A stretch of 64,000 bases of DNA from Raffaelea ambrosiae (taxonomy: Eukaryota > Ascomycota > Sordariomycetes > Ophiostomatales > Ophiostomataceae). Within the stretch, counting starts at the first letter, position 1. Every line of letters starts with the position of its first letter. The notes under the pieces were generated by a model that worked only from the letters and a program-made list of their open reading frames with translations, did not search any database and had not been told where the DNA came from. The stretch is from the NCBI GenBank assembly GCA_002778195.1, contig PCDI01000006.1, positions 1,431,950 through 1,495,949 on the forward strand, in the 5' to 3' direction. Below are positions 1-10,508 of the stretch, one piece after another. Both the position numbers and the translations under genes were made by a program.

Positions 1-2360
1 CTACAGCACCCTTCGCCGCACCTTCGCAGCCAGCCGCAGCCGCGGCTGCTGCGGCTGCTGCGGCTGCTGCGGCGGGATCCTCCTCCTCCTCCTCCTCCAC
101 CTCTGCGAAGCCCAAGACGGGGACGGGTGCGCCCGATGTGGTGATCAACCCAGAACGGGCCCGTCGCATTGCCAACGACCGTGGCGGCCCCAAGAGCGGC
201 CATGCGGCAGCCTCGGGACGGTCGTCACCCGACATCCGTGGCGGCCGTGGTGGGAGTGACTCTAGAGCAGCAGCACCAGCACCAGCAGCAGCACAGTCAG
301 GTGGTGGTGGTGACCGCAGCAGCGGTCGGGACCGAGACCGCGATGGCCGCGACAGTCGCGATGGCCGCGAAAGTCGTGATAGTCGTGATAGCCGCGACGG
401 ACGCGAGAGCCGTGGCAGCGACCGTGACCGTGACCGTGACCGTGACCGGGACCGTGACCGGGACAGCTGGGACGACCGTCCCGGACGCAGCGCCTCCAGC
501 AGCCGTCTGCCGCCGACGGCACCGCGCGATCGCAGCGAGCGGGATGCCGACCGAGCCGCAGCCGCAGCCGGAGGCGAGCGCGGTGACCGCGGTGATCGCA
601 GCGACCGGACGGACCGCGGTGACCGGGCCGACACTAGAGGTGGCGGCCGAGACCGCGATCGGGGCGACCGCGGTGACCGCGGTGACCGCATCGATCGCCG
701 CCAGCAACAGCAAGACCTCAGCTACGGCCGCCTGAATGCGATCCCGTCGGTGGCCGACGGCCTGCCGTCGGGCCCGCGCGGCAACCGCGGAGGCGGCGGA
801 CGCGACGCCGGCAGCCGACTGAGCTCGTCGTCGTTCAACTCGCCCTTCAACAACCATGACGCCCATGGTCCGCCCTCGCCTGTGCCGCCCCTCGGACCCT
901 CGCGCGGCAACAACAACAACAACAATAACAACAACGGCAACGGCAATGGCAACAGCAACCGTCGTGGCGGCGGCGGCGGCGGCGGCGGCCCCTCCATGGC
1001 ACCCTCACCGTCCACATCGGTCAATGCAACGCCAGTGGGCGGCCTCCACGCCGACCGCATGCGGCAGTTCAACAGCAACAACAGCAACAACAATAATAAC
1101 AACAACAGTAGCAATGCGAACAACCCGTCACGCGGCACACCGCCTCCGCCACCGCCCCCGCCTCCTCCTTCTCATCACCACCATCCTCCATCGGGCCCCA
1201 GCAACCAGCGCGGAGGACAGGGTCCCTCGTCCGGCCCGGTTCCGTCCGGCCCGTCGCAGCGTGGTGGCGGTGGTCCCAGCAACAACAATAACAACATCAA
1301 TTCTGGCGACCGTGACCGCGACCGCGATCGTGATCGTGATCGTGACCGTGACCGTGATCGTGACCGCGACCGCGACCGCAGACAGAGCGGCCGCGGCGGA
1401 GGTGGTTCGGGTGGTGGAAGTTCGCAGCCTGGAGGAGGCCACGGTGACCGGGAACGTCTCATGCGGGGCATCCAAGACACCATTACCAGTGGCGGCGGCG
1501 GCAACAACAGCGGCCGTCGTGGCGGTGGTGGTGGCGGCGGCAGCAGCAGCAGCCACCGCGGACACCTGGCCGGCTCCGATGCACAGGTCCTCACCGGCGG
1601 CGGCTCGCCCATGACGACGCCCGTGCACGAGCGCGGCGATCCGATGATGATGCGTGGTGATCTTTTGAACGGCGGCAGCGGCGGCGGCGGCGGCCGACGT
1701 GATTACCGCGACCGTGGCGGTGGGGATCGCCGATCGGACCGTGGCGACCGAGGCGACCGTGGCAGCGACCGTGGCAGCGACCGGCGCCAGAGCGGTGTCC
1801 GCGGCAGCCATGACGACAGCGGAAAGCCCTCTGGCTCGCATCGGGACTACCGCAGCAGCAGCAGCGCCGGCGGCGGCAATCCATTGTTGTCATCGTCGTC
1901 CTCCTCCTTCCAGGCGGGGCCGTCGTCGGCGGCGGCGGCACCACCGCCTCCACCGCCCCCCCCTCCGCCGGGTCTTCCTCCGGCCGGTGGGTCATTGCTG
2001 TCGTCGTCGTCTTCGTTGTCGGGCGGTGCCGGCGGCGGCAACGGCGGTGGCGGGCGACGGTCCCACCGCGACTCTGGCTATGGCGGTGGAGGACCGGGAG
2101 GCGGAGGCGGAGGCGGCAGTCTTGGCGGTGGACCGAGCGGACCGGGCGGCAGTGGAGGAGGCGGAGGCGGAGGCCTTCGCGGGGATCCGAACCGGGAGCC
2201 GGTGGGCCCTGGGCGGGAGTCTCGCCGGGGCGGAGGCAACCATGATTACCGCAACAACCGAGGAGGCGGGGCCGACCACCACCGGGACGACCGGGGCCGG
2301 AAGCGGCGGAGCGAAGAAGGCCTGGGCAATGAGCGTGGCGAGAAGAAGCCGAGGCGGTAG
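1..2360 (+). CDS. THO2: THO complex subunit 2-like protein, C-terminal part (5' truncated by window edge)
   Basis: The reading frame is open from the first bases of the window (phase beginning at position 3) to the TAG at 2358-2360, so this is the 3' end of a larger gene; about 785 residues are visible. The sequence starts with an Ala-rich and Ser-rich linker, then a short conserved-looking segment (VVINPERARRIANDRGG), then a tail almost wholly of Arg-Asp, Arg-Gly, Asn, Ser, Pro and Gly repeats ending in a basic KRR...EKKPRR motif. Fungal Tho2, the scaffold of the nuclear THO/TREX complex that couples transcription with mRNP packaging and export, ends in this kind of RD/RG-rich tail after an 'NPER' segment. 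The structured Tho2 domains lie outside the window, so the name rests on the tail alone. The basic RGG/RD tail probably contacts RNA. Another RGG/RD-rich nuclear RNA-binding protein is possible. The gene is convergent with the DUF300 gene. Confidence 0.6.
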   Translation, partial: TAPFAAPSQPAAAAAAAAAAAAAAGSSSSSSSTSAKPKTGTGAPDVVINPERARRIANDRGGPKSGHAAASGRSSPDIRGGRGGSDSRAAAPAPAAAQSGGGGDRSSGRDRDRDGRDSRDGRESRDSRDSRDGRESRGSDRDRDRDRDRDRDRDSWDDRPGRSASSSRLPPTAPRDRSERDADRAAAAAGGERGDRGDRSDRTDRGDRADTRGGGRDRDRGDRGDRGDRIDRRQQQQDLSYGRLNAIPSVADGLPSGPRGNRGGGGRDAGSRLSSSSFNSPFNNHDAHGPPSPVPPLGPSRGNNNNNNNNNGNGNGNSNRRGGGGGGGGPSMAPSPSTSVNATPVGGLHADRMRQFNSNNSNNNNNNNSSNANNPSRGTPPPPPPPPPPSHHHHPPSGPSNQRGGQGPSSGPVPSGPSQRGGGGPSNNNNNINSGDRDRDRDRDRDRDRDRDRDRDRDRRQSGRGGGGSGGGSSQPGGGHGDRERLMRGIQDTITSGGGGNNSGRRGGGGGGGSSSSHRGHLAGSDAQVLTGGGSPMTTPVHERGDPMMMRGDLLNGGSGGGGGRRDYRDRGGGDRRSDRGDRGDRGSDRGSDRRQSGVRGSHDDSGKPSGSHRDYRSSSSAGGGNPLLSSSSSSFQAGPSSAAAAPPPPPPPPPPGLPPAGGSLLSSSSSLSGGAGGGNGGGGRRSHRDSGYGGGGPGGGGGGGSLGGGPSGPGGSGGGGGGGLRGDPNREPVGPGRESRRGGGNHDYRNNRGGGADHHRDDRGRKRRSEEGLGNERGEKKPRR

Positions 2361-3340
2361 AGAGGGCGTGTCGGACAAAAGGCTCTTTTTTTCTCGCCGT
2401 GTTGAACTTGTACATCTTGTGTCTGGTCCTGTTTGGTTTTTGGGGGTTTTTTTTTATTTTTTCTAATTGTCTTTCAAGGGGTTTTTTTTTTTCTTTTTTC
2501 TTTCGGGGGATTTTTCTCCTCAAGGAGATTTTGTACGACTACATACAGGAGGGTTGTTTTTTTTTGTTCTCTTTACTGTCTTTTCTGTTTTTCTTATCTT
2601 CTATGTTTTCTTATTTCCATGTTTTGCCTTTCACACTTTTTGTCCTTATTCTTCCTTGGGTTGGAATTCCACCGGTTTGCTACAGAAAGCTAAAAAGAAA
2701 AGAATGGGCTTCTTCATCAAATCAAGGGGGCGAATGCACAGTCTCTCACAAAACGTCCTCGGCTCAGATCTTGAAAGTGTGTTTTGTTTCGCATTGGTAT
2801 GGGGGTCTTGTGGAAAGACACCACCCGTTTCTACCTGTGACTATTACTAGGGCTGCACGCTCAAGGCGTGCAAAACTCAAAACAGACAATCCAACTCGAG
2901 ATCCCTCTATAATCCGTTTCCCTCCGTAACCGTGGATTCACCTTCAGAAGCCTTCTTTCCCTACCTTCCTTCTATGCAATGCCCTTGTCTTGGGTAGAGA
3001 CGTGCTGTTGAAGGAAAAGGGGGACCATGCCAGACCATCCCTTGATGCAGACCAACAAAAACAAGAAACTGTGAACTTGGCAAGTTCATGAACAAAATGA
3101 ATGACGTCTGTGAGAGAGCGCAAATAAAAACAGAAATTGGGTAATATACCGCCGTTCAAACGCCTCGCACAAAGAGGAAAAAAGATCAGACAGAAAAAAA
3201 GCAAACAGAAAGAGGCTATGTGCAAAAACAGCAAACAAAACTCAAAAAATGGCAAGACAAAATATGATCATCAAGTCATGTCTGTGGAGAAGACGGTGTC
3301 ATGAATCCCCCCTTAAAAAAAGAGAGACCGACCTCGTCTT
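2361..3340. other. intergenic region between convergent genes
   Basis: This 980 bp interval lies between the stop codons of the THO2-like gene and the DUF300 gene. Positions 2385-2660 are strongly T-rich on the + strand with several T8-T11 runs, as expected for a fungal 3' UTR/termination zone; 3180-3260 is A-rich. No conserved reading frame was recognised. Confidence 0.7.
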
Positions 3341-4737
3341 CTACCTCGCTTGCCCCCATTGGGTGTCCGACGGGTTCCGTCCGTAGCCGCCCCGGCCGCC
3401 CTGACCGTACTGGCCCTCCTCGTACGCTTCCACATCTTGGAACGTCTCCCCGGCCCGGCTGGACTGCTGGCTTGGGTACGCCTGCTGTCCCGGATACGCC
3501 TGCTGTCCCGGATACGCCTGCTGTCCCGGATACGCCTGCTGTCCCGGATACGCCTGCTGTCCCGGGTACGCCTGCTGTCCGGGATACGTCTGCGGGCTGT
3601 TGCCGTACCGCCGGCCAGTGGTGCTGCTGTACGCGGCATGGCCCGGCATGGGCTGTGCATACTGCATCAAGCCAGCGGCCTCGTCGCTCCGTGGCCGCGA
3701 GCCAGACGGTTGCTGTTGTTGTTGCTGCCGCTGTTGCTGCTGCTGCTGTAGCGGGACTGCTCCGGTCGGGTCAATGGGCGAAACATCAGCTGGCATGGCG
3801 CCTCCGCGGATCTGGCCGTAGTTGTTGCTGACACCGGCGGCAGCACCAGAACCAGCACCGGCGGCGTTTCCTCCGTGGCGCATGTCGTAGCGGCTGTGCC
3901 GGAACTCGGTCGCAATGGGCAGGCCATCCGGGCCGTTGTTGTTGTGGTACGACGTGTCGACATCGCCGCCAACCACGCCCGTCGTCACCGTTCCTTGCTT
4001 GTTGCCATTGTTGTTATTGTTGTAGTTCTGGGCGGACAGGTCGTCCATGTCCATCTCGGCGTTCTTGTACGGGTGCTGGTAGCTGATGTCTTCGCGGCGC
4101 TTGTGGACGCCGACGAACAGCCAGCGCATGCCGCGGCCAAAGGCCTTGACCACGTCCCAGAGGTTGGCGGCATCCCAGATGGCGCGGAGGCCCATGAAGC
4201 CGCCGCTGCGAGGCAGGTGCTCGTTGAGCTTGGGCGTGGCGTTGGGACCATCCGGGTCGGCGATCGGGTAATAGGTGGCGCGGGCGTTGTCGCGGTAGGG
4301 CGCGTAGGGGAAAGCCCAGATGTGCAGGATGGAGAAGATGGCCATTTCGATGCACAGGAGCAGGGACGGGATGCCGACCTTGATATCGGGGTAGGCGAGG
4401 ACGCTGTTGGCCTTGACAATGTGCAGGGTGGAAGTGCCGACGGAGATGGCGGCGGTCTGCCAGAAAGAGAGGAAGATGACGAGCTTGATGGCAAGGACTT
4501 TGAGGAAAGGGCGGTGCTCGGCGAGAGGGACGCGCAGCTGGACGTAGAACTGGATGACGCAGTACATGGCGATGGTGACGGCGAGAGCCTCGAGGACGAT
4601 GACCTGGGGGTGTTAGTTGAGCGAGCGAGAAAAGCGAGGGAAAAAGAAACGCGTGAAGAGAGCAAAACGAGCGAAGCGAGGAAAAGAAAAAAAAAACGAG
4701 TGAAGAGAACAGAATCGAGCGAAGCGAGGAAAAGGGG

Positions 4738-4771
<34 letters not shown>

Positions 4772-5657
4772 AGAAGACACGTACCCAGATGTGACTGAAG
4801 ACGGGGTTGTTGGAGCTCTCGCAGTAGCGGCCAAAGTACTGGGTGACGACGGCGGTGATGGTCATGGTGACGCGGATGAAGCAGTAGTGGTAGATGCCGA
4901 TCCAGATAATGTTGAACCAGGTGAGGCCGCTGATGGGGGTGCGCCAGGGCCCGCGCTGGCCGCCGCAGCAGGCGGCCATCCAGTTGACGGGCAGGACCCA
5001 GGGCTTGATGGCGCGCAGGTCGCGGAAGTAGTTCTTCTGCTCGTGGACGTCGGGCGCGACGTAGGCGCAGAGGAGGGCGAAGAAGGAGGCGATGGCAAAG
5101 GCCTCGTAGCAGTCGCTGATGACCTGGTAGTAGATGGCGTGCCAGTAGTACTTGAGGGCGAGGAAGGAGGCGACGGCGTAGACGGGGACCATGAAGAGGA
5201 TGCGGATGATGTGGCGCTGCTCGTTGGGCTTGGTGTAGTGGAGGGCGTGCATCCAGATGAGGAAGAAGCTGCAGAGGATGGCAAAGATGGTGGTGGCGCC
5301 GGCGACGATGAGGGCGATGTCGTGGAAGGTGAGGTTGCCGGCGACCTTGATTTCGGACGTTGGAAGGACTGTGCAAGTTAGTACCAGACGAGCGAAACGA
5401 GGAAAGAAAACGAGCGAAGCGAGGGAAAAANGACCATGGAGACGAAGAGGGAGAGAGAGAGGGAAAAAAGTGGGTACGCAGAAGACGAGGTCCGTGGGGC
5501 GGACCGCGGTCAAAACAGAATGAGGATGGGACGGAAAGGCAGTTCCGGAATTGTCACGCATCACCGATCCCTACAGCGGTAAGAAAAAAGAAAAAAAAGA
5601 AAGAAACGTACTCCGAAGATCATCCAACGTCGAGTTGCAGGTGGTGTTGAACGTCAT
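3341..5657 (-). CDS. DUF300 / TMEM184 / OSTalpha-like seven-TM protein
   Basis: Three exons on the minus strand: 5657-5612, 5368-4785 and 4603-3341, giving 630 residues. Both introns have GTACGT donors and CTAAC branch sites (acceptors CACAG and CCCAG); phases match. After a short glycosylatable N-terminus the protein has about seven hydrophobic helices. Typical DUF300 motifs are MHALHYTKPNEQRHIIRILF, the AIKPWVLPVNW stretch and GLTWFNIIWIGIYHYC in exon 2, and VPLAEHRPFLKVLAIK with the SFWQ motif in exon 3. The family includes vertebrate TMEM184 and organic solute transporter alpha; fungal members are linked to vacuolar or endosomal membranes, and substrate is unknown. The cytosolic C-terminal half is low-complexity (Gln, Asn, Gly) and carries six tandem YPGQQA hexapeptides. 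Both introns contain copies of a hairpin-forming repeat (see findings); an ambiguous base sits in intron 1. Confidence 0.9.
3473..3588 (-). repeat. 18-bp coding minisatellite (YPGQQA repeats) in the DUF300 protein tail
   Basis: An 18-bp unit (+ strand core cgcctgctgtcccggata) is repeated about six times, each encoding one YPGQQA hexapeptide followed by a variant YPSQQS unit. Copies differ by at most one or two silent bases, which suggests recent expansion. Confidence 0.9.
4604..4784 (-). repeat. hairpin-repeat copies within intron 2 of the DUF300 gene
   Basis: On the + strand this intron holds two exact copies of CGAGCGAAGCGAGG (around 4668-4681 and 4716-4729), a decayed copy (around 4696) and two shorter GCGAG fragments, each followed by A/G-rich DNA, then an uninterrupted A33 tract (4738-4770). 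GCGAAGC is a known, exceptionally stable DNA mini-hairpin sequence. In the sense strand the tract reads as pyrimidine-rich. Confidence 0.75.
5369..5611 (-). repeat. hairpin-repeat copies within intron 1 of the DUF300 gene
   Basis: One variant copy (CGAGCGAAACGAGG, 5389-5402) and one exact copy (CGAGCGAAGCGAGG, 5411-5424) lie on the + strand, 22 bp apart, followed by an A-run and the single ambiguous base N at 5431. Confidence 0.75.
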
Positions 5658-8600
5658 GGTGGGCGCAAGGAGACACGACAGAGAGAGACGACAAGGAGCA
5701 CGGCCAGAGGCGGCAGTGGGAGGTCTCTCTTTCCTGTCTGGGCGAGAGTGTGAAGCCGAGCAGGTCGAAGAAAGTCGAAGAAAGTCGAACAAGTCGAAAA
5801 TGTCGCGATGTCGAGGGGTTCACGATGCCAGATCGATCAGATTGGGGAAGGCGGTCTTCGAAAAGGGAAGGCGCCGAGGAGTGCTCAGTAGAGTGGTTGC
5901 GCAGACGATGAAACTCGGATCCGACAAGGACAGGCCGGCTGAACGAGGGTGCAAAAGAGAGGGAGAGCAGTCGCTAGATAATGAATTGTGTCTGCCCAGA
6001 ACACTAAAAGCAGAACAAGCAACCTTGGCAAGGCACTGGCTGGGCAAAAGAGCTTGTCTTTTTTCTGGTGTGTTCTTGGTGTGTTCTTGGTGTGTTCTTG
6101 GTGCTGGTTGTTCGAGCTTGGCGGGATGAGGGAGAATACATAGAATAATAGGGGCAGGTGGCAGGAACGACTGGGCGCACCCTTGCGACGTTGGGCGTGC
6201 TGAAACGAGCTGCGCCCACGACGGACTTCTTGCGCCAGACCCCCCCGGTGGGGCACGACTTTTTTTTATTTATTTTTGGTTGGCTGGGTATTCCGTGCAC
6301 TTTGGGTATTGTGGCTGGGGGGCGACGACGAGATGCGAGAACGAGCATGACAGTCAGACGCGGAGATGAGCTCGTCTGGGCACGATGGCCATTCCCCGAG
6401 GCAAGAGGTCGCTCTCTTCTGTGTGTCTGTTTCGTTGGTTCGTTGTTCTCTGTCGTCTGCGGTCTCTTGCCTGTCATCCTCGCGTCGACTCTTGGGGTGT
6501 CCACATGCGGAAAGCACGATCGACACACATCCTGAAAACGAGAAGGAGCGATTACCCGCGCCTGCCCTGGACACCACACAAACGCCGTCCCGTCGCCTGC
6601 CAGAAAAGCCAGGCGGATGTCAGCCGCTCGCTCCTCTGCATCTCCGTCCGACTCTTTTCGGCCTATTCGCCTCGGGATCAACTCTCCCCTCCCCCTCCCT
6701 CCCATGCATCTTCTCACCACAAGGAAAGAGCAACCCAAGAGATGCAATCTTGCAACGACTCCGTCGTACGTGGACGATCTCTTGGCAGGCCTCCTTTCCC
6801 CATGCGCCCATACGTATGCTCCTGCACTCGTATGTGTTACGGGTACAGCGTGTGGGCTTACGCTTTGCAACCCACCCTCCCCCTAACACGGAGCTAAGCC
6901 CCAGTGTCCTGGCTGCGTCTTGGCAAAATGCACCACCCCATAGTACAGCAGCTGCCACTGGAATGGTACATACAAAGTAGTCAGTCGAGTCCTGATCTAT
7001 GGAAATCTGCCTTGGTCCAAGCCCATCCCTTTCCTAATTGGGGGGGGGGGGGCCAACTATCTGGCGAAGATGAAGCAGCGTCCATGTACGTGTCATAGAG
7101 GACTCGCCGTGTGCAGTGCGATGCGGTTCAAACAGTGTCCGATCACGGTTGCTGTGTAAGGATGTACTGGCCGGCCCAGTTGGACAACTTGGTCTTCTAT
7201 AGTACGAAACTCTGGTTTCCCTTTTTTCTGTCGTTGTCTGCGCCGTGTTTGGGTCGCTGTTGCGTTTCAGATCCGCAGCGAGTCAAAGAGGACAGCGGGC
7301 AGGGTGACTGCCGGGAGCGGCAAGGGATGGCCGGTTTGTGCTTTGAGTGGTCGACCCGATTTTGGGCAGTTCGGGGGGGTCCTTTTTGTACTCCTCTTCT
7401 CGGCGCTTAATTCGAGAGAATCTCGAGCAATGAGGAAGAGCGAGCGACAACATGGAATGGGCGCCAACCGAACCCAAAGGTGGAAGGGCGGTTTGGCCTG
7501 CACAGCATGTCCCAAAGTGGTGCCAGTTTTGGGGGGGGGGTTTCTCGGTTTTTTTCGGGGGCGGTTTTGGGGCCCAAAAGAGGCCCAAAAGAGGCCCAAA
7601 GAGAGGCTGCCCAAAGACGGAAGGAAAAAAAAACACACGAAGAGGATTCGATGGGAAACGGGCCAGGTGACGGAAGAAGGATTCGACTCTACTGCAGAGC
7701 CAGCGCATGACGCGAATCGGGACCCAAGACTCGCCCCAAGACTTGTCCCAGGACTTTGTTACCACGCACATCGCAACTATGGTATGTTGGATGGCAAGAC
7801 ATGCCGACAGCGCGCTCTCGCCATAAGTGCGGTGAATCGCAAGATACTACGAGCATGTATGCTGCCCCGGAAGGTCCTATTTCCGGGCATCTTCCGGGCA
7901 TCCTCGTCGGATCTTTCCCTTCGATGGAAATAAAAAAGGAAAAAAAAGCCTCACCCTGCCGGCTTCCCCTCCAAGGTCTATTCCTCCGCCAGCCTATGAG
8001 AACACCAGTTGGCTCTGCGTGGCAGCCCAGATAGAGAGAGAGAGAACGGCGCCGGGTCCACTCTTCGGGGGGGCAGGAGAAAGGTTGGAAAACAGTCGTG
8101 GAAGAGGCCGAGGTCCGGAAGAGGCCAGAGGCCGTCCGTGTCTTACGCCGTAAAGCAACGCCGAAGCCGCGCATAAGAGAAAGGCGCTATGCGGACCCGG
8201 TGCTGGCCTTGCTTATCAGCCCTGGCGGTGTAGTTCTCAGCTCGAGACACTAAAACGGGGAGAGATATGGAAAAACGTGTAGAAAACAATCATTGGCGAC
8301 ACGCAAAGAATGCAGGGCGCAGAACAGAGCCCCTACGAGAGGCCCCTCATACAGGGGAAGCCCCTCCTTATAATAGTATGCATTAACCACTACTATGTAC
8401 GTAGAACGCGTCCACGCCATACAAGGCCAGAGAAGACGCGGAGATAATTCGCCTTTGACACTCGGTTGTTTTGTTGTTGCCAATTTCGGGAAGCAAGCTT
8501 GACGGCGAACAGCTCGACAGGGGCGGTTTAGGCGTACGAGTAGTGCTCCTTAGCTTGGAGACAGCGCGCCTGCCCTAGGATCAACCATAATAGTTTAGAC

Positions 8601-10508
8601 GACAAAGAAAAACGGTGCATCGGCTGCTAGTCAATCGTCCTGGCGTCCGTTTTCCAAGTCTGCCTCTCCCCAAATTGCCCTGTCCCGTTCTGGACGTCTG
8701 AAACTTGCGTGCGCCTTTCCGGAGAATTATTCATCTACATACATAGTAGTAGCACGAAGGACACGGTGGTAGTTCGATGGACAGGCAAACAGCACAGACA
8801 GAAGATCCCTTGTTAAATCTTGGCGATCGACATCACCCCTATTGGTTTCTTTGGTTCTCTCATTTTCTCTGCGTCTGCCTCGTGTGGGGAACAGCTGCAC
8901 ATACTCTATAGCATACACTCGCTACGCAGCTGCGTTCAAAGCCACGGAAACTCAACCAGTGGTTGTCGTGTTTGCCGTCGTATGTCTCGTGCCTGTCTTG
9001 CAAAAGATTTATGGCTCTGGGGGGGGGGAATGGTAAAGAGGCAGTACAGTGCAGTCAACAAGCGGCAAAAACGGAAGACCCAAAAACCCGGAATCAATTG
9101 GTAGTCGCAGTAACGGATCAAGAGAGAGACACACACAAAACGCCAGATCGACGCGTGGCTCGTTAGTTGGAGCAAGTGAAATGAACTGGAAGAACAAATA
9201 TATATAACTAGTGCGTAGTACGCGCTTGTTTGTACTGTGTAAAATAAAAAGTCCACTCGCCCGCACAAAACTTGCTTTCTGGCGCTCAGGTGTGCTCGGT
9301 GTGCTCAGCCCACACCACACCACACACTTACGAGTACGTGTACTCGAGCAACGTCAGCAACAGCGCCCATGGCGGGTCTCTAGTATCCCTCTCGCACTAT
9401 GAGTACTCGTGTGGTACATGCCCGTACTTGGACCAGTTTCGCTGTCCATCCCATCCTTTCCGTCCGTCTCCATCTTTCCAGGAACGGGTCAATGAACACA
9501 AAATCAACAACAGTACGGGACAGGAAAAAAAAGGAACCCCCTAAAAACAACAAAACTGCCTGATCAATATCCACATGTACGAATGCTCGTATTGCGGCGC
9601 TGGCCTGTCTCTTTCCACCGTCTTGTCTCTCCGTTTTATTGCCTTGATACTCTCATTCTAGCTTTCCACTTCATTCAAAGTAACGTGCTCAGAAGGCATT
9701 TGTAAAATAGAGTCCATTATTAGTTATTTTTCTTGGTTACCCTCGGCAGCATGTTTTACCCAGACCTTCCGGGTTTACAGCTTGCGTGCCTCATGAATGA
9801 CTATATCCTGGACTATCCTGGGAGTGGCAAACAACAGCAGACAGTGTATAGTAGGGATCGTCTGCTTCGACTGGAATGCTCCGTGGAATTCCGGGGGACC
9901 AAGGAAGCCGTCGTCAGGTTGTTCGCCTCCCGCGTCTCTCGTTGAAAACGAAAATCACAAGAGAAACAAAACAGCACACAGAAAACCCGGCACTCCTTGA
10001 TCTTCCCGTTTCCATCCAATATGCTTCCCGTGTCTTGATGTGCGAACCCCCCCTCTAGTGAGCGAGGCTCCCCTTTCTTGTTGCCCCCCTCAATGTGAAG
10101 ATCCCCTTTCTGTAGAAGACGATTCTCGTTCACCTTTTATCCCCCTCTTCCGCCTCCCCTTCCAGCCAACCGTTGACCGATGAACGCCAAATTTCCTGGT
10201 ATCTTGCGGGAAATGCAATATAGGAAAAGTTTGTGTGAAGACCCAAGAAAAAAAAACCCAATCAATAGTTGCCGACAAAATGTGTAAGCCCCGTATGTAG
10301 ATGGTAGGAAAAAGGAATGTATAGGCCCATATTTCAAAGAGAAAACGGGTACCTTGGGAGCATCGTGTACGTCGTAAAATCAAATCCCTGTAGTATAAAA
10401 GTGTATCGGCTGAAAACTGTGTGCTGAGAATAGAAAGGAAAAAAAGAATTTCAAGGAAAAAATGTCGATGACATGACAAAGGATCAGTCAGAAGCCAATC
10501 GCTTTATT
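5658..10508. other. 4.85 kb gene-free interval
   Basis: This is the upstream region of the DUF300 gene and the downstream region of the WSC gene (both minus strand). All open frames seen are short, overlap on both strands and show no recognisable domain. It holds poly-G tracts (G13 at 7040-7052, G10 at 7531-7540, G10 at 9019-9028), TACTATGTAC/TACATAGTA words (8391-8400, 8740-8748) and short GGCCCAAAA repeats near 7570-7600. No tRNA or 5S rRNA was recognised. Confidence 0.6.

Noticed and set aside
297..2523. Long open frames antisense to and in other frames of the THO2-like tail
   Set aside because: GC-rich triplet repeats keep all frames open; products are simple repeats with no domain.
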